37,821 nucleotides of DNA, from positions 1 through 37,821 of the IMG/VR virus record IMGVR_UViG_3300025881_000038; one strand, written 5' to 3'. Each line of letters begins with the position of its first letter. Within the stretch, counting starts at the first letter, position 1. The translations under genes were made by a program, and so were the position numbers. Under the pieces are notes generated by a model. It ran no database searches and was not told the DNA's origin. It saw only the letters and a program-made list of their open reading frames with translations. This DNA is from a virus. Positions 30,959 through 37,821 of this stretch are shown here, one piece after another.

Positions 30959-31804
30959 TTATTTTACTACTCTGCCCTCATGAATTGCTTTTCCGATTTC
31001 TTCTTCATACTTGTCAAATTCAATAATAGACATTGCAGCGATTTCCCTTTCTGTCCAAATTTTATCTTGCTTTGGTTCAACTGCTGTTGTTTTAGTTGAA
31101 ACCATATCAGCGGCAGATTTATTGGACTTCTTAGAAGAAGGCTTCTCAACTCTAGCAGAACTTTCTATTCCTACATCTCGCTTATATAAATCTAAAGCGC
31201 GACTTGCAAGATCTCCATCACTATTATTTTTATATATCCAATCTTGAATTGATTGAGGTTGTGACTTAGCCCATTGATGGAAATCATCACTTTCTCTAAT
31301 ATCTTCAAAATCAGGATGATTATTCATCAACCTTTCATGTGCTTGTTTAGTAACTAACTCTGTTTCGCGTTCTTGCAAAGCTTTTAATTTTTCTTCTAAG
31401 ACTTTCATCTGTTCAGAACTTTGCATGTGCGCTACAGTTTCAACTACACCCATCACATCTGGATACTCTTCTCTAAATTTAGCTAAGTCATCTGGAGACT
31501 TTGGAGCTACATATTCAGGCACATTTTTAGCTGCTTGCTCTAGTAGTTCTTGCTCTCTAGTTTTAAACTCATTAAGTTTAGAGTCATAGTGTTTTTTTAA
31601 AGAATCATATCTTTGTTTATAGTTATCAGTATTCTCTTCAGAAGACTTCTTACTACTCTTTCTAGTTTCTTTCTTTTTAGTCTCAACTTGAGGCTTTTCA
31701 AAAAAGGCACTATCCGCAGATACAAAATCTTGGGAGTCTCCTTTATGCCATTCTTTATTAGCGTTATAAGGATTAGCTTGTTCTTCTTTTTGTTGTGTTG
31801 CCAT
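30959..31804 (-). CDS. Capsid scaffolding protein
   Basis: The 281 aa product is highly charged and mostly helical. It has an acidic/basic low-complexity N-terminus (ETKKKETRKSSKKSSEENTD) and a coiled-coil core at residues ~60-160 (YDSLKKHYDSKLNEFKTREQ; LEEKLKALQERETELVTKQA). A short domain with HPDFEDIRESDDFHQWAKSQ, seen in other phage scaffolds, leads to a basic C-terminal piece that would bind the coat protein. It sits directly before the major capsid gene, the standard scaffold place. AGGAG precedes the ATG. The 131-base spacer upstream carries possible structured repeats. Confidence 0.82.
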   Translation of the reverse strand: MATQQKEEQANPYNANKEWHKGDSQDFVSADSAFFEKPQVETKKKETRKSSKKSSEENTDNYKQRYDSLKKHYDSKLNEFKTREQELLEQAAKNVPEYVAPKSPDDLAKFREEYPDVMGVVETVAHMQSSEQMKVLEEKLKALQERETELVTKQAHERLMNNHPDFEDIRESDDFHQWAKSQPQSIQDWIYKNNSDGDLASRALDLYKRDVGIESSARVEKPSSKKSNKSAADMVSTKTTAVEPKQDKIWTEREIAAMSIIEFDKYEEEIGKAIHEGRVVK

Positions 31805-31819
31805 TTCTTCTCTCCTACT

Positions 31820-31928
31820 CAGGGCTTTCTAAACAAAGTAGCTGTAATGCGCATAACAGGGTTTGTTTTTGTAAAGGTAGCCTTTCGGTTTATGTTGTGA
31901 CAGAGGGCTTAGTAACTAAGGTAGCTCT
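31820..31928. repeat. Three imperfect repeats with hairpin potential in the portal-scaffold spacer
   Basis: This is the longest non-coding stretch in the window (31805-31935). Read on the + strand, three units start with CAGGG or CAGAGGG and run to GTAGC, 20 or so bases later: 31820-31844, 31857-31883 and 31901-31928. Units one and three can fold alike: an outer stem (CAG/CTG; AGAG/CTCT), an internal loop (GG opposite TAG or GTAG) and an inner stem (CTTT/AAAG; CTTA/TAAG). Stem bases differ but pair in both. Unit two fits this less well and has a competing AAAGG-TAG-CCTTT hairpin. There is no T-run after them on the - strand, so they are not intrinsic terminators. Regulation or processing ahead of the scaffold and capsid genes is possible. 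Confidence 0.4.
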
Positions 31929-31935
31929 ATCGTTT

Positions 31936-32595
31936 TTACTGCATGCGTGGATTAACAGATAACATACCTTTCCGAATTTCATCTTTAGCTATGTCTTGAT
32001 CAACAGGTTTACCAAATTGGTCTACTTGTTGTTCTTCTACTTCACCACCTTCTTGCATATCTTGTCTCATAGCATCAGCTTCTTTTTCAGCATCTTCCAT
32101 CATACTTTGTAATCTGTCCGCGCCTATTTGTTCTGTTGCTTTTGCTGTAAAGACAAACTCACCGTCAGATAACCTTGCAGGTATACTGTCGGAAACACCT
32201 GATCCTGGGCCGTTAACTGGCCCTGATCCTGCGAATTCTGTTGCTGTATCTAGAACTCTATCAAATAACATGCTGAGTTCTGGATCAGCTTCTAATTTAG
32301 TCATTAATGTTTTTTCTTGTTCAGGATTTAAAGATTGCTCTATTATAAAGTCTAAGTAGTTATCTTCCATTTGTTCATCAGGCATCATTCCACCTTCTTG
32401 ATATCCCATTCTAGCTACAACTTCTGGAGCTTCTTTTCTCAATGCTTCAATACCTTTGCCTCCTTCTTTCATCTGCTTACGCTCATCTTTTTCTTTAGTA
32501 GAAATTTCTTTCTCTAATTTAACAGGAGCTATAGATATTGCTATGCCTTCCATTTGTTCTTTCATTGAGCCATTCTGTTTCTTTTTTTTCTGCAT
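31936..32595 (-). CDS. portal-associated virion/assembly protein, 219 aa
   Basis: The N-terminal third is basic and charged (MQKKKKQNGSMKEQMEGIAI). The middle contains GYQEGGMMPDEQMEDNYLDF, and the core holds GPGSGVSDSIPARLSDGEFV, a motif widely shared among phage proteins, including the C-termini of some tape measures. The end is acidic and methionine/glutamine-rich. I know the protein as a conserved neighbour of the portal in marine phages, with no defined role. It starts about 25 bases after the portal stop. It lies between portal and scaffold, so head assembly is the likely setting. Confidence 0.65.
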   Translation of the reverse strand: MQKKKKQNGSMKEQMEGIAISIAPVKLEKEISTKEKDERKQMKEGGKGIEALRKEAPEVVARMGYQEGGMMPDEQMEDNYLDFIIEQSLNPEQEKTLMTKLEADPELSMLFDRVLDTATEFAGSGPVNGPGSGVSDSIPARLSDGEFVFTAKATEQIGADRLQSMMEDAEKEADAMRQDMQEGGEVEEQQVDQFGKPVDQDIAKDEIRKGMLSVNPRMQ

Positions 32596-32619
32596 TAGTT
32601 ATTCTCTTTCATATTTTGA

Positions 32620-34830
32620 TTAACTGATTGGGGCAGTTGGAGTAACCGTTCCAGTAAATTGATCCTCCCCTGACTGCGGAACATTTCCAATTCCAATGTT
32701 CCCACCGCCAGTACCTGTAACTCCAATGTCTTGAGGTTGTTGAGGTACTCCTCCACTACCTGCCATTGTTTGCTGTTGACTATTGGGTTGAGCCTCTGCG
32801 CTTGCTTCTTGTCCATTATTTTGCATACCTATTATTTGAGCCATGATAGCTGCTTCTTCAGGATCATTGAGTATTTCATCAGGATCTAAATCTAAGCTAT
32901 AGGCTAGTTCACTTATTAACTTAGAAATTTTAACAAAAGGAGCAATAGCAGGACTTTGTGCAGTTTGTAAGAACATAGTCAATCTCTGACTTCTTACTTC
33001 TTTTTGCATCAAGCTATTTGTTCCAGAGGCTCTAATTTCTAAATCGCCTTTAACATCCATTTGACCTTCAAAGAACTGCATGTTCCATTGAAAGTAAGCT
33101 TCCCCCAAAGGCTTCAATAAAAAATCATCTAGGTTTTTTACAACAGTTTTAATATTTAAACTTGCTGCACCTAATAGCATTGACATTCCAGAAGCTGTTC
33201 TTGTCATACTCTGAACACCTGTTTGTCCATGTGAGTAACTAGGTATTCCTGTTTGCTCATCTGCAAGCTGTCTAAACTTGTCAAACATCATCATGTTTTC
33301 ATTAGATGTGTTAGGAAACTTCATACCATGTACTGCTTGTCCAGGCATCCCTGCTTGTCTACGGAATATTTTTCCTGGATATATTTCCATAGATTGTCCA
33401 CCTACAAGGGCAGACTCATCAATATCAAAGACTACAGAGCCTGATAGAGCTAAGTTATCTACAGCCATTCTAGCGTGACCATTCATAACTTGTTGAGAAT
33501 CATCCATGTTCTCTGCAACTCCTATACCAAAGAAATTGTATGGGTTTCTTTCATAAGGAAAAGCATGATAAGGAATACGCGCAGGAGTAAAAGGATTTAC
33601 AACTGCTCTAAGAAGTTTTCCACCAGTTACCCAAGCATTGATCTGTACTTCATCTAAATCATCTACTGTGTCAGGTAGTTCTATTCCTACTTCTCTAGCA
33701 TACTCCGCATCCATGATACCCCAATATTCTAGAACTTCATAGTTCCCTTGATAGTCTTCGCTACCTCTGGCATCATCTTTTAACTGACTTTCAAAATCTT
33801 TTTCTTCGTAGTTAGGCCCCATTTGTAGACACTCTCTAATAGCATCTTCATCAAAGTAAGGCATGTTACGCAGTTGTCTAAACTGACTACGATTCATTTT
33901 ATGGCGGTGTATTGCATACTCACACTCATCCATATTAGTTGCTGCAGGATCAGGATAGAAATCCCAACAACTTACAAATTCTATTCTAGGAACTCTAACT
34001 TCTAAAGGACTATAAGATCTTTCACCTTCTTCATCTGTATCCCATTTATGTAGTTTCTTATTAAAGTTGAAAGGCCCTTTAACAAGTCCTGTACCTAACA
34101 TAGCTGCTTCTAGTAAAGCATTTCTAATTTCAGAAGATCCATTAGATTCTTCTATCTGATCATGAATAAGCTTTTCCATTCTTCTTGCAGCTTTCTGTGC
34201 AGGATTAATATCAAAGTCTGCAGGATTTGCGCTGTTACCTTCAACTAGCATATCATCTGCTAAGTCTTCTATGGTATCTGAAAATAGTCCTCTACCAAAA
34301 GTAGCTCCAGGCTTTAAAGTTCTACCATCACCTTCATAGCCTACTTCATAAGGATTATCTTTTTCATCTTGAGGAGGATCTTCTAGTCTATTGCCTATGT
34401 TATCAGGCATAGAAGATTCAATATCAGGAGTAGGGTTGTTAATATCTAAATGGGCTGTACCGTATTCACCTTCAGGTATTTTAGTTTCTGTAACTCCTAT
34501 AGGAAACTTACCAGTACCAAACATAACATCCACTAACTGCCCAAAGGCTGCTAGTACTTTTGTTTTAGTAACTTTTACAAAGATGCGAGATTTTTCAGAC
34601 TCTCTAAACTTAACACCTTTACTATACATACCTCTATAGTTTTCATAAGCTTTTAACCATCTGTTTTCATCCATAGATCTTTTATCTTCTGCTTGATAAA
34701 AGCGACCTTCAATGATCCCAACTAAATTAGATTTCTGTTGTTCTTCTAGTTTTAAAACACTACCTGTTTCGCCCTCAACTTCTTCATAGATGTCATTAGC
34801 TGTTAAAAAACTGTTTTCTTTTTCTGCCAT
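32620..34830 (-). CDS. Portal protein
   Basis: The 736 aa protein forms the dodecameric DNA gate at one capsid vertex. Portal traits include a helical N-terminal region (EGRFYQAEDKRSMDENRWLK), LEAAMLGTGLVKGPFNFNKK, then FVSCWDFYPDPAATNMDECE, the common portal turn with DFYPDP, and NPYNFFGIGVAENMDDSQQV, the PY-x-GxGxxE-x-x-xDxQ motif seen in many portals. The C-terminal ~90 residues are Q/P/G-rich low complexity (QPNSQQQTMAGSGG), perhaps a barrel or disordered tail. It is larger than T7 gp8 (536 aa), closer to the P22 portal. It starts 3 bases after the terminase stop with GGA upstream. Confidence 0.88.
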   Translation of the reverse strand: MAEKENSFLTANDIYEEVEGETGSVLKLEEQQKSNLVGIIEGRFYQAEDKRSMDENRWLKAYENYRGMYSKGVKFRESEKSRIFVKVTKTKVLAAFGQLVDVMFGTGKFPIGVTETKIPEGEYGTAHLDINNPTPDIESSMPDNIGNRLEDPPQDEKDNPYEVGYEGDGRTLKPGATFGRGLFSDTIEDLADDMLVEGNSANPADFDINPAQKAARRMEKLIHDQIEESNGSSEIRNALLEAAMLGTGLVKGPFNFNKKLHKWDTDEEGERSYSPLEVRVPRIEFVSCWDFYPDPAATNMDECEYAIHRHKMNRSQFRQLRNMPYFDEDAIRECLQMGPNYEEKDFESQLKDDARGSEDYQGNYEVLEYWGIMDAEYAREVGIELPDTVDDLDEVQINAWVTGGKLLRAVVNPFTPARIPYHAFPYERNPYNFFGIGVAENMDDSQQVMNGHARMAVDNLALSGSVVFDIDESALVGGQSMEIYPGKIFRRQAGMPGQAVHGMKFPNTSNENMMMFDKFRQLADEQTGIPSYSHGQTGVQSMTRTASGMSMLLGAASLNIKTVVKNLDDFLLKPLGEAYFQWNMQFFEGQMDVKGDLEIRASGTNSLMQKEVRSQRLTMFLQTAQSPAIAPFVKISKLISELAYSLDLDPDEILNDPEEAAIMAQIIGMQNNGQEASAEAQPNSQQQTMAGSGGVPQQPQDIGVTGTGGGNIGIGNVPQSGEDQFTGTVTPTAPIS

Positions 34831-34833
34831 GTA

Positions 34834-36480
34834 TTAATATCCAAAGGTTGAGTCTGATGGTATATAGGTATCAGATCTTATTCTTAATCTTCTATCATAA
34901 GGATGATCTACTCTTGGTCTAGACATTAACAAATAACGCAAAGCATCATAAGCGTGGTCTGAAGCATTTGTATCCACATCTTCTGAATTCTTTTTAGATA
35001 AAGGAATACCTTGCACTTCTCTTATCAAGTTAACGCAAGTGTTCACTATCTGTAACTTAGGCCTTCCACTTTGAAGTCTTTTCCGTAAATGTTCATGTAT
35101 TAGAACTTTACCTGCTACTCTGTTTTTATCAGCCCTTCTTAATTTATGACCTCTATTGACAAGTGTTTCTCCAATAGTAGGCCCTGAGTATCCTGTTCTT
35201 GCCCACGCTGCTGTATCTAATACACCAGGAATAGACTTAACTTCATTCTCTTCCATCAATGTTATTTTGTCAGCTAGCGCGTTTCCTGTCAGACCTTTTT
35301 GGTAGAGTTCTCTATATATTATGATGGTCTGATCTTCAGGATCAACGGCAGCCCACAAACAACAACTTTCCGCGGCATAGCCATAATCTACACCTTTTAT
35401 TCTTTCCCACCAAGACGGTATATCAAAAGGAGCTATAACATGTGTTTCTGTTTCAAACTCTGCAAATGCTGCTCCTTCTGCTATATCCCAATTACCATCT
35501 AGTAATTGTTTACGTTGTACAGCAGGAAGCGAGTTAAGCATCCTTTCATATTCACCATCTTCTGCTAGATAAGGATTGTCCTGTAATCTAGCAGGAATAA
35601 ACTTTCTTGTAAGTCCATCATGTCCTACAAATGCTTCGTTAGATTCTGATGGCAGTACATATCTTTTCTTTACCCAATGCGCACCAACTCCACCTGGGTT
35701 TGCTGTGCATCTTAAATAAGTTTGAAGTTTAGGATCAGTAGTTCTTAAACGTGATGCTAAATAGTTCCAACCAAACTCTGTTGGAAGGTGAGTTATTTCA
35801 TCAAATCCTATCCAACTGTATGCTTGACCTTGATAACGGTAGACATCTGAATCTCTTTCTAAAAATCCAAACTCTATCTTTGCTCCGCTAGGAAAGTTCC
35901 AAAGTTTTTCTACTTCTTTAAACCTCGCACCTTTAAAAGCTTTAGGATAAAGTTCTCTTGACTTATCTATCAATTCTCTTAATTCAGGCATTGACCTTCT
36001 AAGTATCAATGCTCTGTGTACAGGATTGTGGCAAGCGCGCAATGGATCTATTAACATTGCATAACTCTTACCACCACCTGCAGCCCCACCATATAAGACA
36101 TCCTTTTCTGGTGCGGCTAAAAAATTTTTCTGTGGCCCTTCGTTGGGCATAAACTCAACGTAAGAACCTGTTTCATCTAAATGTTGCTGTATAGCATCTG
36201 GTAATTCTTTGCTTTCTTCTTCAGTAATAACATTAGATGTTAACACTTTGCTAGTCTTTGCTAGCTTTTCTTCTTCTTTGCGTAAATTTCTGCGCAACTT
36301 TTTTACTTTAGAGTTTTTCTTTTTTAAAGCTTTTTGTGCATGTAGTGCTGCTTTAACATCAGATAACTCTGTATTCTTCGGTCTACCCCTTCGTTTCTGC
36401 GGAGTTCCGTCTTTCTTTAGTATATAGGCCCCTTGAGCATCTGTCAAGTATTTTTCAGGATTTCTTTCCCAATCTTCCAT
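34834..36480 (-). CDS. terL: Terminase large subunit with N-terminal AT-hook-like extension
   Basis: TerL is the ATPase-nuclease that pumps DNA into the prohead and cuts concatemers. Counting from ATG 36495, Walker A is YGGAAGGGKS (136-144), Walker B is SWIGFDE (D232, E233), and the nuclease half begins RIKGVDYGYA (D370) with a later acidic cluster in NASDHAYDALRYLL. About 110 residues precede the ATPase core; they contain QKRRGRPKN, an AT-hook-like RGRP motif, and a lysine-rich coiled coil (AQKALKKKNSKVKKLRRNLR). ATG 36480 has GGA eight bases upstream and is preferred; ATG 36495 has no ribosome-binding site. Both lie inside the end of the preceding gene. Confidence 0.93.
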   Translation of the reverse strand: MEDWERNPEKYLTDAQGAYILKKDGTPQKRRGRPKNTELSDVKAALHAQKALKKKNSKVKKLRRNLRKEEEKLAKTSKVLTSNVITEEESKELPDAIQQHLDETGSYVEFMPNEGPQKNFLAAPEKDVLYGGAAGGGKSYAMLIDPLRACHNPVHRALILRRSMPELRELIDKSRELYPKAFKGARFKEVEKLWNFPSGAKIEFGFLERDSDVYRYQGQAYSWIGFDEITHLPTEFGWNYLASRLRTTDPKLQTYLRCTANPGGVGAHWVKKRYVLPSESNEAFVGHDGLTRKFIPARLQDNPYLAEDGEYERMLNSLPAVQRKQLLDGNWDIAEGAAFAEFETETHVIAPFDIPSWWERIKGVDYGYAAESCCLWAAVDPEDQTIIIYRELYQKGLTGNALADKITLMEENEVKSIPGVLDTAAWARTGYSGPTIGETLVNRGHKLRRADKNRVAGKVLIHEHLRKRLQSGRPKLQIVNTCVNLIREVQGIPLSKKNSEDVDTNASDHAYDALRYLLMSRPRVDHPYDRRLRIRSDTYIPSDSTFGY

Positions 36481-36769
36481 ATACTTTATCCACATGTTTT
36501 TTTAAGCCTACTCTAGAAATAGATCTGCCTGTTTCAGCCTCTAACCAATCTACTCCTATGCCTAAACTAATTTCTCCAGAATACACAGACTCTGAAACTT
36601 CTTTTAATATTTTTAACTCTTCTGTTATTGGTTCTAAATAGCCTTCAACATTTGAAATCCTATAGCCAAAAGGTATTGTAGAAGAAGATCTTCTTACATA
36701 AGAATCAGGAATCATTAACATATCATATTCTTTTAGCTGTACAAATAAACCGCCTAATGATGTCACCAC
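36455..36769 (-). CDS. putative terminase small subunit or DNA-binding protein, 104 aa
   Basis: The 3' part, ISLGIGVDWLEAETGRSISR followed by VGLKKHVDKVYGR, looks like a helix-turn-helix with basic recognition helix, and the protein directly precedes TerL, the usual place of the small subunit that recognises packaging sites. The N-terminal half (IPDSYVRRSSSTIPFGYRIS and LEPITEELKILKEV) is helical and unassigned. Start is GTG at 36769 with AAGG four to five bases upstream; it overlaps the preceding basic protein by 7 bases. It could equally be a small transcriptional regulator. No catalytic motif is present. Confidence 0.5.
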   Translation of the reverse strand: MVTSLGGLFVQLKEYDMLMIPDSYVRRSSSTIPFGYRISNVEGYLEPITEELKILKEVSESVYSGEISLGIGVDWLEAETGRSISRVGLKKHVDKVYGRLGKKS

Positions 36770-37050
36770 TTAACCTTATGCGACCAATATCTTGCACTTA
36801 GTTTGCTAGGACTTGAATCCTGTGCGTTATGTCTAGCATAGTAAGATTTCTTTCTAGCTTTATCTTTTGCAGACTTAGGATTCTTTCCTGCTCCTCTAAC
36901 TCCTTGCTGACCAAATCTTATGGTCTTTACTTTATCGCCTACTTTTGCAACAACTACATGAGACTTTGTTTTATGACTAGGAGTTCGTTTAGGCTTGTTA
37001 TATCCAGACACACCTGCTCTTGCAAGTCTTGGATCTTTTTTCTTAGCCAT
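36763..37050 (-). CDS. very basic small protein, 95 aa
   Basis: Lysine, arginine and histidine dominate (MAKKKDPRLARAGVSGYNKP; KRTPSHKTKSHVVVAKVGDK). A probable beta-turn core (VKTIRFGQQGVRGAGKNPKS) is followed by a helix (AKDKARKKSYYARHNAQ), then the C-terminal SARYWSHKVKW. This resembles small proteins encoded near the packaging genes of many marine phages, but I know of no assigned role. The charge suggests binding DNA. It overlaps the preceding stop (TAATG) and the next gene by 7 bases. Confidence 0.7.
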   Translation of the reverse strand: MAKKKDPRLARAGVSGYNKPKRTPSHKTKSHVVVAKVGDKVKTIRFGQQGVRGAGKNPKSAKDKARKKSYYARHNAQDSSPSKLSARYWSHKVKW

Positions 37051-37298
37051 TACTTCTTCTTCCTTTTCTTTTTATGAAGACCATGTTTAGCGTGTTGTTT
37101 TCCTGCAGCTGTTGCTGCGCGTTTCTTTTTGTTAGCTGCTGCAAGTTTTTTTCTACCTGCAGGACTAGACTTAAGCTTTTTAATTTTTGCAGATGGAGCA
37201 TACACTTCACCAGTTTCAGAAGACTTCTTACCACTAGCGGTACGCCACTTTTGTTTTGTCCACTTCTTCAGAGACTTCTGAGACTTCTTAAGTGCCAT
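37050..37298 (-). CDS. DUF5872-type very basic protein, 82 aa
   Basis: The start SLKKWTKQKWRTASGKKSSE, then GEVYAPSAKIKKLKSSPAGR and KKLAAANKKKRAATAAGKQH, fits the small DUF5872 family of phage and algal-virus proteins, which have a KKWTxxKWRTxSGK...G.RYLP...I..L pattern and no known function. The last nine residues are nearly all lysine/arginine (HKKKRKKK). The extreme charge fits DNA binding or condensation. Both ends overlap neighbours in TAATG junctions, so translation is coupled along the chain. Confidence 0.75.
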   Translation of the reverse strand: MALKKSQKSLKKWTKQKWRTASGKKSSETGEVYAPSAKIKKLKSSPAGRKKLAAANKKKRAATAAGKQHAKHGLHKKKRKKK

Positions 37299-37471
37299 TA
37301 CTTATTTTTTGCTTTTTTCTTTGCAGTTGCACTTAGCTTGCTAAAGTGAAAAAGTTTTTTACTTGTTTTAGTATGAGTCTTATTAGAATGAAGATCACCA
37401 TTAGGCATTTTGTGACTTGCACCTTTAAACTCAGTGCCATCTCTAAAGTAATGTTTAACTCCTTTAGCCAC
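37298..37471 (-). CDS. small basic KHYFRDG protein, 57 aa, GTG start
   Basis: The frame opens at GTG 37471, which overlaps the preceding TAG (TAGTG) and has GGAG six bases upstream, and ends at TAA overlapping the next ATG. The product begins VAKGVKHYFRDGTEFKGASH and continues KMPNGDLHSNKTHTKTSKKL, ending KKKAKNK. I recall the pattern KHYFRDG...HKMPxGxLHxxKTHxKTSKxL in small proteins of other marine phages, without a known function. It is strongly basic. Confidence 0.7.
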   Translation of the reverse strand: MAKGVKHYFRDGTEFKGASHKMPNGDLHSNKTHTKTSKKLFHFSKLSATAKKKAKNK

Positions 37472-37623
37472 TACATCTTCTCCATATCTTGAACAGAGTT
37501 AAACTTAGCAATTCCACCCATCATCATCTTCTTGCGCTTAGAACCGTACATTCCACCGCCCATCATCTTCTTGCGTTTAGAATCATACATTCCGCCACCC
37601 ATCATTTTTTTTCTGTCTTTCAT
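37471..37623 (-). CDS. Met/Gly/Lys repeat mini-protein, 50 aa
   Basis: The frame runs from ATG 37623 (overlapping the preceding TGA) to TAG at 37471. It contains a 13-residue tandem unit MMGGGMY(D/G)SKRKK twice, with a third partial copy (MMMGG), then AKFNSVQDMEKM. Thirteen of 50 residues are methionine. Similar M/G/K-rich mini-proteins occur near structural genes in marine phages, but I know no role. GGAGG lies six to seven bases before the ATG, a very strong ribosome-binding site. Confidence 0.65.
   Translation of the reverse strand: MKDRKKMMGGGMYDSKRKKMMGGGMYGSKRKKMMMGGIAKFNSVQDMEKM
37505..37605 (-). repeat. 39-base tandem repeat inside the Met/Gly/Lys mini-gene
   Basis: Two near-identical 39-base units and a partial third encode MMGGGMY(D/G)SKRKK. 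The units differ by only a few substitutions (for example GTATGATTCTAAACGC against GTACGGTTCTAAGCGC), so the duplication looks fairly recent or is kept homogeneous. Confidence 0.7.
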
Positions 37624-37817
37624 TTGTATCCTCCACCTTTTGCTTTATATTGTTTAGCTAACATCTGTGCTTTCCTGGCACTCCATTGACCTGCTCTTCC
37701 ACCTTTACTACCTGCTTTAATTCTATTAAAAAGATTCTTACGCATTGTAGGCTTAGTATAGTTACCTGCTTTATTAACAGTTGACTTTTTCTTTGTCTTA
37801 CCTTTGTTGACGGCCAT
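37620..37817 (-). CDS. small basic protein, 65 aa, marine-phage type
   Basis: The product contains STVNKAGNYTKPTMRKNLFN, then IKAGSKGGRAGQWSARKAQM and LAKQYKAKGGGYK. I recall the pattern VNKAGNYTKPxMRKxLFxxIKAxxKGGxxGQWSARKAQLLAxxYKxxGGGY in many phages next to DUF5872-type proteins. Its function is unknown. It is short, basic and probably nucleic-acid binding. Its ATG is 4 bases from the window end, so upstream control cannot be judged. The ATGA overlap links it to the Met/Gly/Lys mini-gene. Confidence 0.72.
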   Translation of the reverse strand: MAVNKGKTKKKSTVNKAGNYTKPTMRKNLFNRIKAGSKGGRAGQWSARKAQMLAKQYKAKGGGYK

Positions 37818-37821
37818 AGTT

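Noticed and set aside
31805-31935. Possible tRNA in the portal-scaffold spacer
   Set aside because: No acceptor stem, no T-loop GTTCRA box and no anticodon stem fit on either strand; the hairpins are too short and repeated.
32595-32816. 73-codon open frame on the - strand
   Set aside because: It overlaps the low-complexity end of the portal gene in another frame; its Q/L-rich peptide looks like a frame-shifted image of the portal tail.
1-37821. Integrase, attachment site, repressor or other temperate functions
   Set aside because: I looked for tyrosine or serine recombinase motifs and helix-turn-helix repressors and saw none; the rest of the genome is outside the window, so this is not proof of a lytic lifestyle.

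Overview
The window is part of an AT-rich, tightly packed phage genome. Nearly every base is coding, and neighbouring genes mostly overlap by 1-11 bases or lie only a few bases apart. It encodes a large terminase, portal, scaffold, major capsid protein, a short-tail adaptor and nozzle pair, fibres, very large internal virion proteins and a holin. There is no tape measure, sheath or baseplate, so a podovirus-like, lytic, probably marine phage is the best fit. I see no integrase or repressor. A proteobacterial (Gram-negative) host is inferred from SecB, CsgG/CsgF and the lysis genes. Both ends are cut: the left end enters inside a Cas4-like nuclease gene, and the DNA polymerase, helicase and primase are outside the window.

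Layout. Positions 1-4955 (+ strand) are the end of the DNA-metabolism module: Cas4-like exonuclease (partial), T7 endonuclease I-like resolvase, a DUF3310 protein, a small three-helix membrane protein, a SecB-like export chaperone, an adenosylcobalamin-dependent (class II) ribonucleotide reductase, a small unknown protein and a short JmjC/cupin-type putative oxygenase. All of 4952-37817 is on the - strand, read from right to left: a chain of five tiny, overlapping, very basic genes; a possible small terminase; TerL with an AT-hook-like N-terminal extension; portal; a portal-associated protein; a structured spacer of about 130 bases; scaffold; major capsid protein followed by an intrinsic terminator; a head protein; tail adaptor and nozzle; a repetitive fibre; a Thr-rich repeat protein; two coiled-coil mini-proteins; two glycosyltransferase-like genes; a set of large internal virion proteins, the last ending in a lytic transglycosylase domain; holin-type membrane proteins; and finally a curli-like cassette of CsgF, CsgG, a curlin-like beta-repeat protein and a FecR-domain protein.

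How it may work together. The most striking content is an apparent phage-borne secretion set. CsgG is an outer-membrane pore lipoprotein, CsgF its coupling factor, and the curlin-like and FecR-like proteins are predicted exported cargo. They lie directly downstream of the holin genes, and a SecB-type chaperone is encoded in the opposite arm. All four curli-cassette proteins carry Sec-type signal sequences, so phage SecB may help export them. Whether the system forms extracellular fibres, blocks or captures other cells or phages, or permeabilises the outer membrane during lysis (no spanin was recognised) cannot be decided from sequence. The FecR-like gene also appears to have gained its signal peptide by overprinting the end of the curlin-like gene.
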